Shown: positions 11,236 through 27,171 of the stretch, piece by piece | Layout: each line of letters starts with the position of its first letter | Position numbering within the stretch: the first letter of the stretch is position 1 | Assembly: GCA_033239005.1 (NCBI GenBank) | Contig: BSQZ01000018.1 | Span: 1,385,036 to 1,449,035, forward strand | Direction: 5' to 3' | Length of the DNA: 64,000 nt | Origin: Lamellibrachia satsuma | Lineage: Eukaryota > Annelida > Polychaeta > Sabellida > Siboglinidae | Position numbers and translations under genes: made by a program | Notes under the pieces: model-generated | What the model saw: only the letters and a program-made list of their open reading frames with translations | Databases searched by the model: none | Told to the model about the DNA's origin: nothing

Positions 11236-12439
11236 ACGAGTACAAGTAGATACGCTCAAACTCATTCAAATAATGTCCGAAAAATCGCTGTGATTCATAA
11301 ATTTGACGACACTTCCTAGCTTTTCCATTGAATAGCTATATTATACGTGTAATGTTTTTTTTAAAGCCTGGGTCATGTATTAATGTTTTTTATTGAAAAT
11401 ATTTTCATGTACGCGCGTTTTACATGTATTTTCGTAATATTGCCAACTTTCGGACGGTTGGGAATTACACATAACATATTCGTGGTCATAACTGACTTTA
11501 CAACGACCGTCTACTGTGAGTCTAACGTCTAGTGTTTCATCACACGTTTTGGGTGAACTTCATTTATTATTTTATTTTTTTATTAAAATGTATTTCACTA
11601 GAGAAACACATTATTTTATATTATCTCTCGTAAAACATATAGACGCACTTCAAATTACACTTTTGTGAGGGACATTTACAGATACCAGTGTCATGTGACT
11701 ACATTCCTTTGTTGAGAAATATGCACTTATTTTTTATGCCTTGTAATTTTGCCTGATTAAATCGATGATATTAAAACTGAGAGCGAAACGTGTTTTTAAG
11801 ACAACTGCGGGATAACAGCTCGACCCACTTTAAAAGTTCATATAATAACTAAGCATGGCAATGATATAAAAACAGCTCAAATCTCGCCAAATCTGCTGAA
11901 AATCACACATCAAAAGACCACTGCGCATATCGTGTAACATTTAATTTATCCAAATAAAATGCGCCTCTATTTCACATAATAATACTTGGCCTCTGTAGGC
12001 GCTATGTTACTTAAGGGTCACGAAAGCTAACTACATTCGTGGCGTATTTGGGCGGCATTGAGTCGTGGCCCCTTTGGCTTTTTGTCAACGTTTTCCGTAT
12101 TTCCCCTTGTGCCGTGACATGTATGAGGAACTAATGGGTACGCTTGCCCCCCCACCCCACCCCCACCCTCCACCCCACCCCGCGTTTGCCCCTACCCCTG
12201 TAAGATCCTACATACGCCACTGCTAACCATATTTAGGTACTAGGTCGTTTTTTGTCGTTATACAACTATATTTGACCCGAACGACCTGTAGACACATTGT
12301 TGATAAAACAGGCCGGGTTGTACAACGCCTTGTTTACCTCCGAAACAGCGACTGCTTCACTGATTCCACGAATCTGCCGTCTGTTAATTTCAACCGCTTG
12401 TTATTTTCCACTATATCTTCACAAAGGCTGACAGTAATC
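11236..12439. other. Non-coding
   Basis: AT-rich unique DNA. A C-rich run (cccccccaccccacccccaccc, shortened here) lies at about 12148-12180. The frame at 12272-12466 has no recognisable features. Confidence 0.4.
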
Positions 12440-12640
12440 TTGATAACACGGCCCGGCGCGTGCTGATTTCATCCGATTTTCTGATAAAGCACGGTTACAT
12501 CGATCGCGCGATTATAGCTGTTGGCGTTGTTCAGCAGAGCATTTATTCGCTTCCGGCCATATTAAAATTAAATATGCTTGTATAACGTCAGCATTGCCAG
12601 CATTTTTTTCGTAACCTGTTTACTAACCAGCCGTTTCACC
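12440..12640. promoter_or_regulatory. Candidate regulatory island
   Basis: CpG-containing, repeat-free block with a GATA core (ctgataaagc), a gatcgcgcgatt palindrome (12500-12511) and an AT-rich CArG-like ccatattaaa. Composition-based call. Confidence 0.2.
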
Positions 12641-13595
<955 letters not shown>

Positions 13596-13676
13596 GTTGT
13601 ATAGAGCCTATGTATGTTGTATAGGGCCTATGTATGTTGTATAGGGCCTATGTATGTTGTATAGGGCCTATGCATG
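13596..13676. repeat. 20-bp tandem repeat
   Basis: Four copies of gtatgttgtatagggcctat with one a/g variant. Confidence 0.92.
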
Positions 13677-13776
13677 TTCCAACATAGTAGTCTTCCCCAT
13701 TCAAATATATTTTCTACGATGCAAACAAATCTCCAGCACTTCATTTACAGCTAACTCTCGCTATACGGAGATTGTT

Positions 13777-13943
<167 letters not shown>

Positions 13944-14237
13944 GTATTGTATGTTCCTTACATCCCTGTGTAGGAGGGAAGGGTGATCCAAATAGCAGGA
14001 ATGCAGAACCGGGATTTCAAAGTAGTTCCTTTTAAAAGGTTTCTGCATGCATTAGGAGCTCACATATAGCCACAGTATATATGTGCCGTAGACGCCGCAG
14101 TAAGATAGTCATATGTCACCCGTGTAGTAACTTGTCATACAATACGTAAATCATATCTACACCAGCTGTGTGGTTCCTGCAAAGTGGGTGGAGGTTTTTT
14201 TTATCAATCCCATGCATACTCCAGTAAGATTATCTAC

Positions 14238-14801
14238 TTTTACTGTTCATCTATATGTGTAAACAGTGAGTGGCGCTGTTGTATTAAATACGCTATTACA
14301 TTTACTGTTCATCAGTGTGTGTAAACAGTGAGTGGCGCTGTTGTATTAAATACGCTATTACATTTACTGTTCATCAGTGTGTGTAAACAGTGAGTGGCGC
14401 TGGTGTATTAAATACGTTATTACATTTACTGTTCATCAGTGTGTGTAAACAGTGAGTGGCGCTGGTGTATTAAATGCATTATTACATTTACTGTTCATCA
14501 GTGTGTGTAAACAGTGAGTGGCGCTGGTGTATTAAATACATTATTACATTTACTGTTCATCAGTGTGTGTAAACAGTGAGTGGCGCTGGTGTATTAAATA
14601 CGCTATTACATTTACTGTTCATCAGTGTGTGTAAACAGTGAGTGGCGCTGGTGTATTAAATACGTTATTACATTTACTGTTCATCAGTGTGTGTAAACAG
14701 TGCGTGGCGCTGGTGTATTAAATACGCTATTACATTTACTGTTCATCAGTGTGTGTAAACAGTGAGTGGCGCTGGTGTATTAAATACGTTATTACATTTA
14801 C
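14238..14801. repeat. 62-bp minisatellite
   Basis: Nine copies of a 62-bp unit (start actgttcatcagtgtgtgta). Variation is mostly cgctatta/cgttatta/cattatta and gttg/ggtg. Confidence 0.95.
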
Positions 14802-15364
14802 AACACTGAATACCTGGGAAGGGAAATGTACAGAAAGCTATGTCCATTTCGTATCTTTTTTCCACAATAATGTGCTGTAGGACCAGTAATGCATAATTAA
14901 GTTAACTAAACTGTATCGCAATTCATGTAAACGCATTGTTACTAGTTCTTTTGCCTTAGCATTATTTCCACATTTAGTTTCTTCTATAGCTGGTCTGAAA
15001 CCACGTAGACGAACGAATGTTTGGACAGGAAAGGGAAAATCGAACTTTTACATAACCCCCTAACGAATGCCACGTAAATCATCCGAACGTATCAAGACAA
15101 GTTTTTACGTCCCACTTGGATGATTAAAACTAATACATATTTTTGGCACGGCCCGTAACAGCGTAACTCGTGTAACTCGCGTAACTCGTGTAACTCCACA
15201 AGTTATGTTAAGACCTAAATCCTGTACATCAATTTCCAGAAATATTTTTATCTCGGAGTAGTGCCTACTGGTTGGTTGCCTCGGTATAAATATGGACTGC
15301 GTAGTGCTATATGTTATAGGCAATATGCATAAAGCATCACTTATATATGTGGTGCTAGACAGGC
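14802..15364. other. Non-coding
   Basis: Unique DNA. A short ladder of gtaactcg lies at 15163-15196. Nothing gene-like. Confidence 0.4.
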
Positions 15365-15952
15365 TATAAACTCCACCTATATAACAACAGACAGGCCGGT
15401 GAGGTTGGAGACTGACGTTCTTCGTATATAACACTAGACAGGCCGTAGACTGATGCTACTTGTGTGTAACGATAGACAGGCCGCAGACTGGTGCTATACT
15501 CGTATATAACACTAGACAAGTCGCATACTGATGCTACTCGTATAAAACGTTAGTCAACCGTAGACTGACACTACTCGTATAAACCGCCAGACAAGTCGCA
15601 TACTGATGCTATTCGTATAAACCGTTAGACAGGCGGCAAACTGGTGCTACTCGTGTAGACAGGCCGCAGACTGACGCTCCTCGTATATAACGCATTGACA
15701 GGCCGCACACTGACGCTCCTCGTATATAACACTGGACAGGCCGCAGATTGACGCTCCTCGTATATAATACTGCACAGGCCGCAGACTGACGCTCCTCGTA
15801 TATAATACTGCACAGGCCGCAGACTGACGCTCCTCGTATATAATACTGCACAGGCCGCAGACTGATTGCTCCTCGCTAGACAAGCCGTAGACTGATGCCA
15901 TTCGAATATAACGCTAGACAAGCCGTATAGACTGATGCCATTCCTATACAGG
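15365..15952. repeat. 38-bp minisatellite, graded divergence
   Basis: About fifteen units with consensus gctcctcgtatataatactg + cacaggccgcagactgac. The three units near 15770-15860 are almost identical, and divergence grows towards both ends, as expected if the array turns over from its centre. 38 is not a multiple of 3, so one repeat peptide appears in three frames in turn. Confidence 0.93.
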
Positions 15953-16224
15953 CCGGTCCAGGATTGATAACCTGAGCCGAAGCCGAGTGTTGAAGTCTCG
16001 CATAGGGTGATCGGTTTGTCTTATTTCTGCAGCGTCGGATGTCTCGTGATTATAACACTTTATAGCACATTTCACTTCATTCTCTTGCCTACTCTCATTC
16101 CAACCCGGAAGTACTTGTCAGGTTGAAGCATGCTCTCTGAGATGTTTCTCACCAAAAGTGGTTTACAGAGTGCAACTATCCGGATTGCGTTCCTGCTGTT
16201 GGACTATGTAAATATAAGCAGTTC

Positions 16225-16460
16225 TAATAATAAAAAATGTGATGTGCGTTGGTCGGTCAATAGTCCCCTTTGATTATCACACAAACATTGAACATTTAAT
16301 TTTTTTATTTTTCCGTTTTATAATAATCGGATTTCCATTCACTTCATTGACAATACGTGTACATGCAGTGCCTCAAATTTTTCAATTTTTTTTATTAGTG
16401 TATGGGTGGGTGGGGTTAGTCATATCTAATTGTTTTATTATTGGAATATTTATTTTTACA
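16225..16460. repeat. Dispersed repeat C, copy 1
   Basis: Shares caatacgtgtaca, the preceding tttccgtttt/atcgg block and the following gtatgggtg...ggttagtc block with 35150-35475. Unclassified low-copy element. Confidence 0.6.
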
Positions 16461-17039
16461 AAACTCTTCACTCACTTCAAATGCAGTTCTGCTTTTTTGC
16501 CTAGGATTCTTCCAGATCCATTGGGATCGTTTTATTACCTCGGGACTGTGCCAGGGAAAATGTTACATTCCACTCTGGGTAAAAGTTCAACATAATACTG
16601 TATCTCACCCACCCAACATATCAATCTGAATTTCTGAACTTATAATCAGCAAATCTTAATTAATTGCATTACGCGTGGGCTTTGAAATTATTTTGAGAAT
16701 AAAAATTACTTAGAAAATATTTGAGGCACACTTGAGGCGTGTGACATTTGTGTTTAAATTTCTAGTTGTCGGCAGCATAACCGAGTGTCAGTTACGGGAG
16801 GATCCCTGGTGTACGGATACTGAATCTCGTTTATTTGGGCGACACGTGACCGGAAACGTCTTCCATGTTGATTTTCTCGAAAACAAAATTACAGATTTGA
16901 AGAAAACGTTTCTGCAGGTCAATGACAAGACAAAAGGGATGACATCACCATTGCATTGGTTTTCACATAAGCATCCATCATAGTGTTTATTTGGATTCCT
17001 GCATGGAAACATTTTCCTACAATTTTCTTTTAAATGTCA
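16461..17039. other. Non-coding
   Basis: Unique sequence with short spurious frames; nothing recognised. Confidence 0.4.
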
Positions 17040-17260
17040 CAACATATTTCCGTCAATAAACACACGTGTTGTGTGAAATTCGTAAAAATTACCTGCTTCG
17101 GTTTTCAAAAAACGTAGACAAAGCTGATACCCGTCAATTCGACCGTGCCCGGTGACTGATTTGGAGATGTTGATGTGATACGCGTGGGACCATTGTATGT
17201 TCATTGCCATCAAATGTACATAAAACATTAGCTTTATTCCGATGTAAAAGTGCGCCGAAT
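17040..17260. repeat. Dispersed repeat B, copy 1
   Basis: Matches 36476-36770 in blocks: agctgatacccgtcaat, cccggtgact, tttgga(g/a)atgttg, gatacgcg, tgttcattgccat and a final gatgt-rich segment. This copy lacks the 29-bp minisatellite found in the other. Confidence 0.6.
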
Positions 17261-17835
17261 AAATTCAATCACCAAACGCAATTTTCCTTTTCACAGGGAC
17301 TCTTCGTGGGTAATTGCGGACGGATCGTAACTGACAGTTAAACTGTGGTATGTGGCCCAAAACTGACGTGTCCAGTTTTTATATAAACCGATTCGTAGCT
17401 TTGTGTCCAGTGCGGAATTGCCTGAGTTAGACCAGTTAAGACGAGCGATTAGTTGCCCATTTGGTCGGGCGACACCGTATCGCACAACAAAACGCAGCTA
17501 AATTATGTGCTCGTTCACAAACGCAACGTATGTAGCCACTGCAAGTGCGACCTATTTATGGGCGCCAATCCCCAATACAATTGACTTATGATTAAAGGTC
17601 ATGGCCGATACACTTGCATTCGGTGGTGACAGTCGCTTATTGGTCACTGACTTAAACTGTCGCCCGAATTGGACCCAGTCGCCATTCCAGCGACACAGTT
17701 GTAGCCACAAATTGGCCTCGTTAATCGCGAAGGTTTTCACACGAACGATTAATTGTCCGATTGGTCGGGCGACAATGTGTTTAATCGCTCGTGTGAACGG
17801 GCCTTTACTTTTAACATTGGTTTCAATGTTGAAAT
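17261..17835. other. Possible decayed non-autonomous transposon
   Basis: Contains two diverged copies of gcgattagttgcccatttgg / cgattaattgtccgattgg followed by tcgggcgaca, and ends in a cgctcgtgtgaacgggcc motif. gtgtgaacggg-type ends are common on invertebrate MITEs, but I cannot find a clean opposite end. Confidence 0.3.
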
Positions 17836-18017
17836 AATAATGATGTGTAGCTACTAGCTAGCCATGGTTCCCGAGCGTCCACGTACATGTCTGAGACAAC
17901 CTCTATCGCCGCCGCCTGTGCTGCGGGACCTGACTGTTTTAGCGCGAGCTTCGTTTGCCACCTGCGTCGGTGGAGATTACGGAGATAATGATTTGCTCAG
18001 CCTCGACGTGGACTGTC

Positions 18018-18092
18018 ATCCTCGTGACCCACGGGTGGCTCTACCCTCGTGACCCACGGGTGGCTCTACCCTCGTGACCCACGGGTGGTTCT
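18018..18092. repeat. 25-bp tandem repeat
   Basis: Three copies of a 25-bp unit (ccctcgtgacccacgggtgg + ctcta). The unit contains the cccacggg half-palindrome. Confidence 0.92.
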
Positions 18093-18544
18093 ACATCAAC
18101 CCTGGGAGAAAGGTTATTGTTATAGAAACGTGGATTTGTACTTAGTCCCACTTGCTTTCTTAACCAATGATATTACGAGCTTTCAGAACTTTGGTCCACA
18201 TACGTGCACTTAGTGTGGGTGGGTTGGTTGGAAGGGTGGGTGTGGTCATTCCTATCCAAAAAATGGCTTATTGACATGTTATATTTACCAAGCCCCTTAT
18301 CATTAACTTTTCGGGAATTTGTATTTCGACAATGCTTGGAGCTCCCTGACCCCCGACCCCCGATCCCTGTCCCCGACCCCCGATTACACCATAGACCTTG
18401 GCTGCCGTTACATCATTTGTTCTGACGCAATGGTTCAGTGTTGCTGATGCCATTCACCGTCACCTCCTCGGAGCGTTGGCTTGTGTAGACATCTAGAACC
18501 GTTCGGGACACCGCCATGGTGATGACGCTGATTGAAGATACTGC
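18093..18544. other. Non-coding
   Basis: Unique DNA. A C-rich ladder (ctgacccccgacccccgat) lies at 18345-18390. No gene. Confidence 0.4.
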
Positions 18545-18650
18545 GTATACACACCAACAGTTAAATACGTATACTATTAATCATCTGTTTTGCAACATGA
18601 CCCATGATTAAATACGTATGTTATTAATTGTCTGTTTTGCAACATGACAG
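18545..18650. repeat. Two-copy direct repeat of about 48 bp
   Basis: gttaaatacgtatactatta and gattaaatacgtatgttatta blocks, each followed by ctgttttgcaacatgac. Confidence 0.75.
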
Positions 18651-18859
18651 CACAAACAAATAGGCTGTGCGACAATTGTTTCACGTAATATTTTCAGCAA
18701 CACTTTTCAAGTACAACCTTCGCCACATTGACAGTAGGCTCGCGTAGGAGAACCAAGGAAAACAGAATCAGCCGTTTACTAGAATAATATATTGACTGAA
18801 ATTGAATCATAAAAAACGCCATTTAAATTAATCAGACAAATTGTCTGAACCGAGGTGAT
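18651..18859. other. Non-coding
   Basis: Unique AT-rich sequence; nothing recognised. Confidence 0.35.
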
Positions 18860-19135
18860 TCTATTAAAAGGGGCCCACTGTGCGGCCATTACGTCAGTCT
18901 TTTTAATTTTAAATTGTCTTTGTATTAGACGTTATTTTGTGCGCTAAACAATCTGCTACTTGCACGCAGCCTTGCACATCGCGTGACTCTGGCCCGAAGC
19001 AAATAAGGTCGATAAATAATTCGTAACACGCATCTGCCGGGTGTAAACGAGACTGCTGCGGCGCCGTTGGCGACGCGCCAAATGAGAAAAAGCGCGCGTT
19101 CGCTGACGTCAAGAGACCGCGATTAAGGGGTCGAA
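18860..19135. promoter_or_regulatory. Candidate regulatory island with CRE-like sites
   Basis: CpG-rich, repeat-free. A CRE-like cattacgtcag is at about 18889 and a full tgacgtca at about 19103, with aatgagaaaaagcgcgcg between. The minus-strand 67-codon frame here shows no domain. Confidence 0.25.
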
Positions 19136-19449
19136 ATACACATAAGGGACCATGTCAAAAAAAAAAATTTCCGATAAAACATAACTTATTAGTTTGGTTT
19201 GTGGTGGTCGGGAGCATCAATAATTAGACATAATTACTAAAGTATTTAATTAGTACAATTATTACTTTTTTGTGATATTAAAAAAATACCATGCATTTAC
19301 CAAGATAAAAACAATTATCTATGCTAAATTATGTATCTGAAATATTAAATATGCTTGAAATTTTGATACGACCCCAAATGCCAACCTTCCGTCCCACTCT
19401 GGAAGTTGTACAAAAACCTCTCTCTCAGTAGATACATATAACAATAAAC
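19136..19449. other. Non-coding, AT-rich
   Basis: Unique sequence; nothing recognised. Confidence 0.4.
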
Positions 19450-19701
19450 ATGAGTGTGTAAAGGTTCCTCCTCAATGAGTGTGTAAAGGTTCCTCCTCAA
19501 TGAGTGTGTAAAGGTTCCTCCTCAATGAGTGTGTAAAGGTTCCTCCTCAATGAGTGTGTAAAGGTTCCTCCTCAATGAGTGTGTAAAGGTTCCTCCTCAA
19601 TGAGTGTGTAAAGGTTCCTCCTCAATGAGTGTGTAAAGGTTCCTCCTCAATGAGTGTGTAAAGGTTCCTCCTCAATGAGTGTGTAAAGGTTCCTCCTCAA
19701 T
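19450..19701. repeat. 25-bp minisatellite, homogeneous
   Basis: Ten copies of a 25-bp unit (aatgagtgtgtaaaggttcc + tcctc) with essentially no differences between copies. Confidence 0.97.
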
Positions 19702-20284
19702 TGGATTTTTTTCGCTCGTCTCGTTTCAGAATAATTTCGCGATAAATCGGACCTATCTAGTATCCACTACAACATGCTAACTCATTTATGCAAATATGTT
19801 AGTTAGTTTTGACGAAGTTATCGGGTAAACTATTAAATTATTTTCGACTCAATCGAAATTCGCCCAAAACGGCAAAAGTGGCTCCTCATCTGAATAATGC
19901 TCAGTAGTGGTCTGTGGTCCAAAGAAATGTGTTCGTCGGTGAGTTGCTATTTTTCAATAAATAGCTATAAGCAGACAGACATAACTTATGACACACCCCC
20001 TAACAGTGCCTGCGGGTAATTACGCCCTTAGTCCAGATTTACATATAGGTCCGGGTATCAAACGTAACTCTTTTTCTCCGTATGTATTAATTACATTACA
20101 TTATAACTACGTTAGTGCGAGCAAGTGTAGATATATTAATACAGTTTTGAAATGATCCCGCGACACCCCCAAATAATTGGTAAGGAAGTCTCCTATATCT
20201 CCCACGTTTTCCGCCCTTATTTGTGCTTATATCAATATTGAACAAAAGTGTTATCCAAAGCAAAAAATAAAACACCCAGATGGT
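19702..20284. other. Non-coding
   Basis: Unique sequence, no gene seen. Confidence 0.4.
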
Positions 20285-20660
20285 AAATGGACAAGGAAGC
20301 CAATAACTTATCGATAGTCCAACGATTATTTATCTCGGTGTAATCCACCATTCTGAGATGTTAGTCAATTTTCTTTTTAAACATATTCACGCCGCTAGCA
20401 TTCACACACTCAGTAGATATTGTGTTCAATTCATTTATCGATCTCTTTGAGAATGAATACTTTCTGATATCCAACCTACACTGATCCTTCACTAACGTTA
20501 CCCCGTAATTAAATTAAAAGTTTACTTTAATCTCCTCTTAATGTCCATATCTCTAGTTTTGTTAAACCACGTTCTCTTACCGTTTTCCATAAAATATTGT
20601 TCGTTGTTGTTCGGTCGATCATGTTTCTATTCTCGATATTTATAAATTAGTAACACGAAC
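20285..20660 (-). mobile_element. LINE remnant: C-terminal end of a non-LTR retrotransposon ORF
   Basis: On the minus strand the frame ending at 20361-20363 reads CRLDIRKYSFSKRSINELN, then CVNASGVNMFKKKID and a stop. Further upstream, in another frame, RGLTKLEIWTLRGD is visible. These match the region after the reverse transcriptase of Jockey/CR1-like LINEs (LxxLRxRRxRGDLI..., then RLDIRKxFFSxRxxxxWNxL, then FKxxLD). A stop and frameshifts separate the blocks, so it is a dead fragment without reverse transcriptase or endonuclease. A homologous copy lies at 61150-61420 in the same orientation. Confidence 0.75.
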
Positions 20661-20973
20661 TGTAGAATACGACATTGTCGTGGTTTCTGCAGAATGTGCT
20701 ATTCGGGAGAATATTGCTGCTACATTAAAAAAATAATTAAATGAATTACGATGCGTTACGTAATGCTGATTCGTGTATTAATTGTTGTCTTCGGTTGTTA
20801 TTGGTTCAATGCAATTGTTTTATAATGTTATATAATGTTTTATTATATTACAAAGAAAACTGTTTAGCATGATTTTTCAACAGTGAAAAAATTCGTTTTC
20901 TAATATAATCTTACAATTACCTTCATTGCAGTTAAAATGAAAATATTCATCAAATAAATGTTCCTTTTTAAAT
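20661..20973. other. Non-coding, AT-rich
   Basis: Nothing recognised. Confidence 0.4.
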
Positions 20974-21415
<442 letters not shown>

Positions 21416-21585
21416 TGTAGTACATTAATTAATGATTATAGTTAGATTTTGTTTCATTACACATCATACGTAATTCTTTACAACTGACAGAAAACCGAAC
21501 ATATTGCCGGTGTGAGATTGTAAATGGACCCCCATTGTATGTGGATAATAAACACATAACAAAATCCATTTTTCATAACGGGGCG

Positions 21586-21703
21586 TACATAATCCAATGT
21601 GGTCAATGGACCCGTACATAATCCACTGTGGTCAGTGGACCCGTACATAATCCACTGCGGTAAATGGACCGTACATAATCCACTATGGTAAATGGACCCC
21701 AGA
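21586..21703. repeat. 29-bp tandem repeat
   Basis: Four copies of gtacataatccactgtggtc + aatggaccc with point changes. Confidence 0.92.
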
Positions 21704-22179
21704 ATTTTGCAACATCGTATAGTATCATCTGAGTATATCTTTCCCGCCTTTCTTTTTACCTTTCATTTACCTCCTTTCAATTCCTTATTCCTTCATTTAT
21801 TTTTCAGAGCATTTCATTCACAATAAAAATACCACATACATATGAAGGGTATCCAAATAATGATCAATTGGAAGCTTCCATATTATCAACTCTGTTATTG
21901 GCACAGTTCGTCCCACAAAACTCGATTTTTCATTGGCAGACCATCCAAACAGACCATCCAAACACCCAACGAATAGTTGTTGAAAACACGAGAGTTTTTA
22001 CTGTTCAAGACAATTGGTCGCCACGGCGCGTGTATTTAGTATATATATCTCTTTGGAATTTTCGTGTAACGACGACGAGAAAAATCTGTATAATGAGTAG
22101 AGTGCGACTGCATATAGGCGTTCCATGGTCGACATCGAGACATTTCTGCATTTTTTTCTTATCCATGTAACTTATTTCT
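21704..22179. other. Non-coding
   Basis: A 100-codon open frame (21868-22170) shows no domain or codon pattern I recognise. Treated as chance. Confidence 0.35.
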
Positions 22180-22435
22180 TATCATTATTAGTATTGTTAT
22201 TGTTGTTATTATTATTATTATTATTATCATCATCATCATCGTCATTATTATTATTAAAATTATCATAGACATTATCATCATTATTATTATTATCATCATC
22301 ATCATCATCATCATAGTCGTCGTCGTCATTGTTGTCGTCGCCATCGTCATCACATCATCATCACTATGATATTATTATTATTATTAACGTTATTAACGTT
22401 ATTAACATTACTAATGTCGTCGTCGTCGTCGCCAC
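22180..22435. repeat. (ATT/ATC/GTC)n triplet tract
   Basis: Imperfect trinucleotide repeats give poly-Met/Ile frames on the minus strand. A run of 14 C follows at 22457-22470. Confidence 0.93.
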
Positions 22436-22470
22436 AGCCGGCCAGTGTATGTCTCACCCCCCCCCCCCCC

Positions 22471-23054
22471 AGTGCTTGGATGTTATATTGAGAGACAACG
22501 TGAAGAATGTTTCTACACAAATGATTACAATAATGATTATTTAGCAAAACTGACGTCAAGACCTTTGGAGTTTACACGTCATCGCCATTCGCGCAGTAAC
22601 AAAAGTATAAACAGTAAAACAAGTGATGTTGTTCGGTTAATCGCTGACATCAACGCACAGAACTATGCATTTTCAGTTTCTTTACGCAATATACAAATTG
22701 AGTAAGTACACAGTAATTCACGTATTTCGGGGTTTTGCCTGAATTCCAAATTGAATACTTTATTAGCATATGTCTAAATGATCGGCATAAATCTTTAATT
22801 TTGAGAATTGCAAAATACATACACACAAAAAAAACCACGCACGCACGCACACATCCACGCACGCAGCAGGCACGCATGTACGCACACAGTACAGTAATAT
22901 TAATGTATCGATAAACGCACAAATTACACGGACATGTACAACAAGTCATATGGATGTAATTACTTTACTAGGTTTTTTTTACGCAATGCAACATTAAACT
23001 GATTGATTTTCTTGAAGTATTCTACGGTGAATGAAAAGACAACAATTGTAATAA
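22471..23054. other. Non-coding
   Basis: Contains an (ACGC)n-like stretch at 22836-22885. No gene. Confidence 0.4.
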
Positions 23055-23435
23055 TTCTACACAGCACACCAGGATATTTTCTACACAACACACCATGTTA
23101 CTTTCTACACAACACACCAGGTTACTTTCTACACAGCACACCAGGTTACTTTCTACACAACACACCAGGTTACTTTCTACACAACACACCAGGTTACTTT
23201 CTACACAGCACACCAGGTTACTTACTACAGAGCACACCAGGTTACTTTCTACTCAGCGCACCAGGTTACTTTCTACACAACATAACAGGTTACTCTCTAC
23301 ATAGCATACCAGGTTACTTTCTACACAGCACACCAGGTTACTTTCTACACAGCGCACCAGGTTACTTTCTACACAGCATACCAGGTTACTCTCTACATAG
23401 CATACCAGGTTACTTTCTACACAACATACCAGGTC
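23055..23435. repeat. 24-bp minisatellite
   Basis: About sixteen copies of ctttctacacaacacaccag + gtta with aacaca/agcaca/agcata variants. The 8-codon period creates frames on both strands (LLSTQHTR-type peptides), which are by-products. Confidence 0.95.
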
Positions 23436-24374
23436 ATAACGCCGGCGTCCACGAGGTGACGAACACAGACAAGGCACAGTGACGAGAGATGTGCTGCGCA
23501 CGTCAACGTCGCCAAAGTTTACGCTTTTTACAGTCTGCGCTAACACGCAATGAGAACTTACACGCAGTGAGAACTTACACGCAATGAACGACGCACGGGA
23601 ACTTGTTGCTGGAAGTCAACAAAAAATTGTAAGCGCTCGTGAATATATTTGATAGTAAATTAACTACTCTAGTTTCATGTAACTGTGATGGCACGCGCGT
23701 TAACGCACACACGTGTATACTGAGGTGTTCAACACATTGCCCTATGGTGTGTCTTTTTTTGCTGTGGAGGACTTAGGGGTGGGTAAAGGGGTTTGCTTGA
23801 AGTCCTTTATGATCGAACCCCCGATTCACAAAGGTACCTGTTTTTTTTTCGAAATCCCTTGTTCGATCTGCCCGCTGGTGGACGCAGAGAGAGAGAGAGT
23901 CTATACATATTGTAATGTCACAATCGTACTCAGTCACACGCACTTAGAACCCGTTGCCACCGTTTATAATAAAATAATTATGGTATATATTGTAAAGTCA
24001 CAATTGTATAATTACAATCAAATACATTACATATTGTAAAGTCACAATCGTATTCAGTCACACGCATTTAACCTCATTGCCACTGTCCAGTAACAGTTAT
24101 TAGCAGTCAATCATTTTAAGTTTTTTCGATTTTACCCATTATTTGATCACTGCTTACTTTCCCATGTGCGACAATGTTAACATGCATGTTCATGTTTTAA
24201 AGCTGATCGCCAATTTTTATTTTGAATAGGCAACTATGTTAGTGTTATTCATTCATCAACCTGATGAACCATCAAATTCTGTCATTTTCTCTCTCTCTCA
24301 AAAATCATAAATCAATATACAAAACTGTCCTCATCATTTGACGTCCAAAAGAATTAGGGACAAGGTATCCTATA
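23436..24374. other. Non-coding
   Basis: A three-copy acacgcaatgagaactt ladder lies at 23545-23590. A tattgtaa(a/t)gtcacaat block recurs near 23908, 23987 and 24031. No gene. Confidence 0.4.
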
Positions 24375-24600
24375 CACCGGGGGGGGGGTACTCCCTATCC
24401 TGAGGTATACATGTATGTGCCGCGCAAATGCCCCTGTTTTTGGCCATTTTTTTCTGTCTGTCCGCAGATAAAATGTAAAGTGTCTTTCTTTGTGCCCCAA
24501 TTAAACCTGATAAATCTCTCTTTCATCGAAGAGGAAATTTCCCAATGAAAACGTTCCGCCCGGGCTTACCTTACACTTATAGATATTAGATAAATTGTTC
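24375..24600. repeat. Likely dispersed invertebrate repeat
   Basis: Starts ggggggggtactccctatcc and contains gtatgtgccgcgcaaatgcc. I recall a very similar gggggtactccc ... ggtatgtgccgc repeat from several marine invertebrate genomes. This is memory, not a search result. Confidence 0.4.
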
Positions 24601-24635
24601 AATAATTCTCTCTTGGTGACCCTAAATTTCTTGAT

Positions 24636-26130
<1,495 letters not shown>

Positions 26131-26522
26131 GTTGGTGTGTCAGACGCGTGACTGGGGGACAGGTGTGTCAGACGAAGGACTGGGGGACAGGTGTGTCAGA
26201 CGAGGGACTGGGGGACAGGTGTGTCAGACGCGTGACTGGGGGACAGGTGTGTCAGACGCGTGACTGGGGGACAGGTGTGTCAGACGCATGACTGGGGGAC
26301 AGGTGTGTCAGACGAGGGACTGGGGGACAGGTGTGTCAGACGCGTGACTGGGGGACAGGTGTGTCAGACGAGGGACTGGGGGATAGGTGTGTTAGACGAG
26401 GGACTGGGGGCCAGGTGTGTCAGACGAGGGACTGGCGGACAGGTGTGTCAGACGCGTGACTGGGGGACAGGTGTGTCAGATGCGGGACTGGGGGACAAGT
26501 GTGTCAGACGAGGGACTGGCTG
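26131..26522. repeat. 28-bp minisatellite
   Basis: Fourteen copies of gactgggggacaggtgtgtc + agacgcgt/agacgagg. The two end variants are mixed without a regular order. Confidence 0.95.
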
Positions 26523-26675
26523 GGAGGGTGATCCCGGGCGCCCCTAAATCTGCGCCTGTTATACATCGGTTGTTAAATCTCCATTGCAAGGGATTTGTTC
26601 TACCCGACAGTTTATTGATAAATTATTATTAACAAAACCTACACATGCACGTAAATCTAATAAGCAAACAGTTTA

Positions 26676-27152
<477 letters not shown>

Positions 27153-27171
27153 TAGCAGGCACACATGATCA

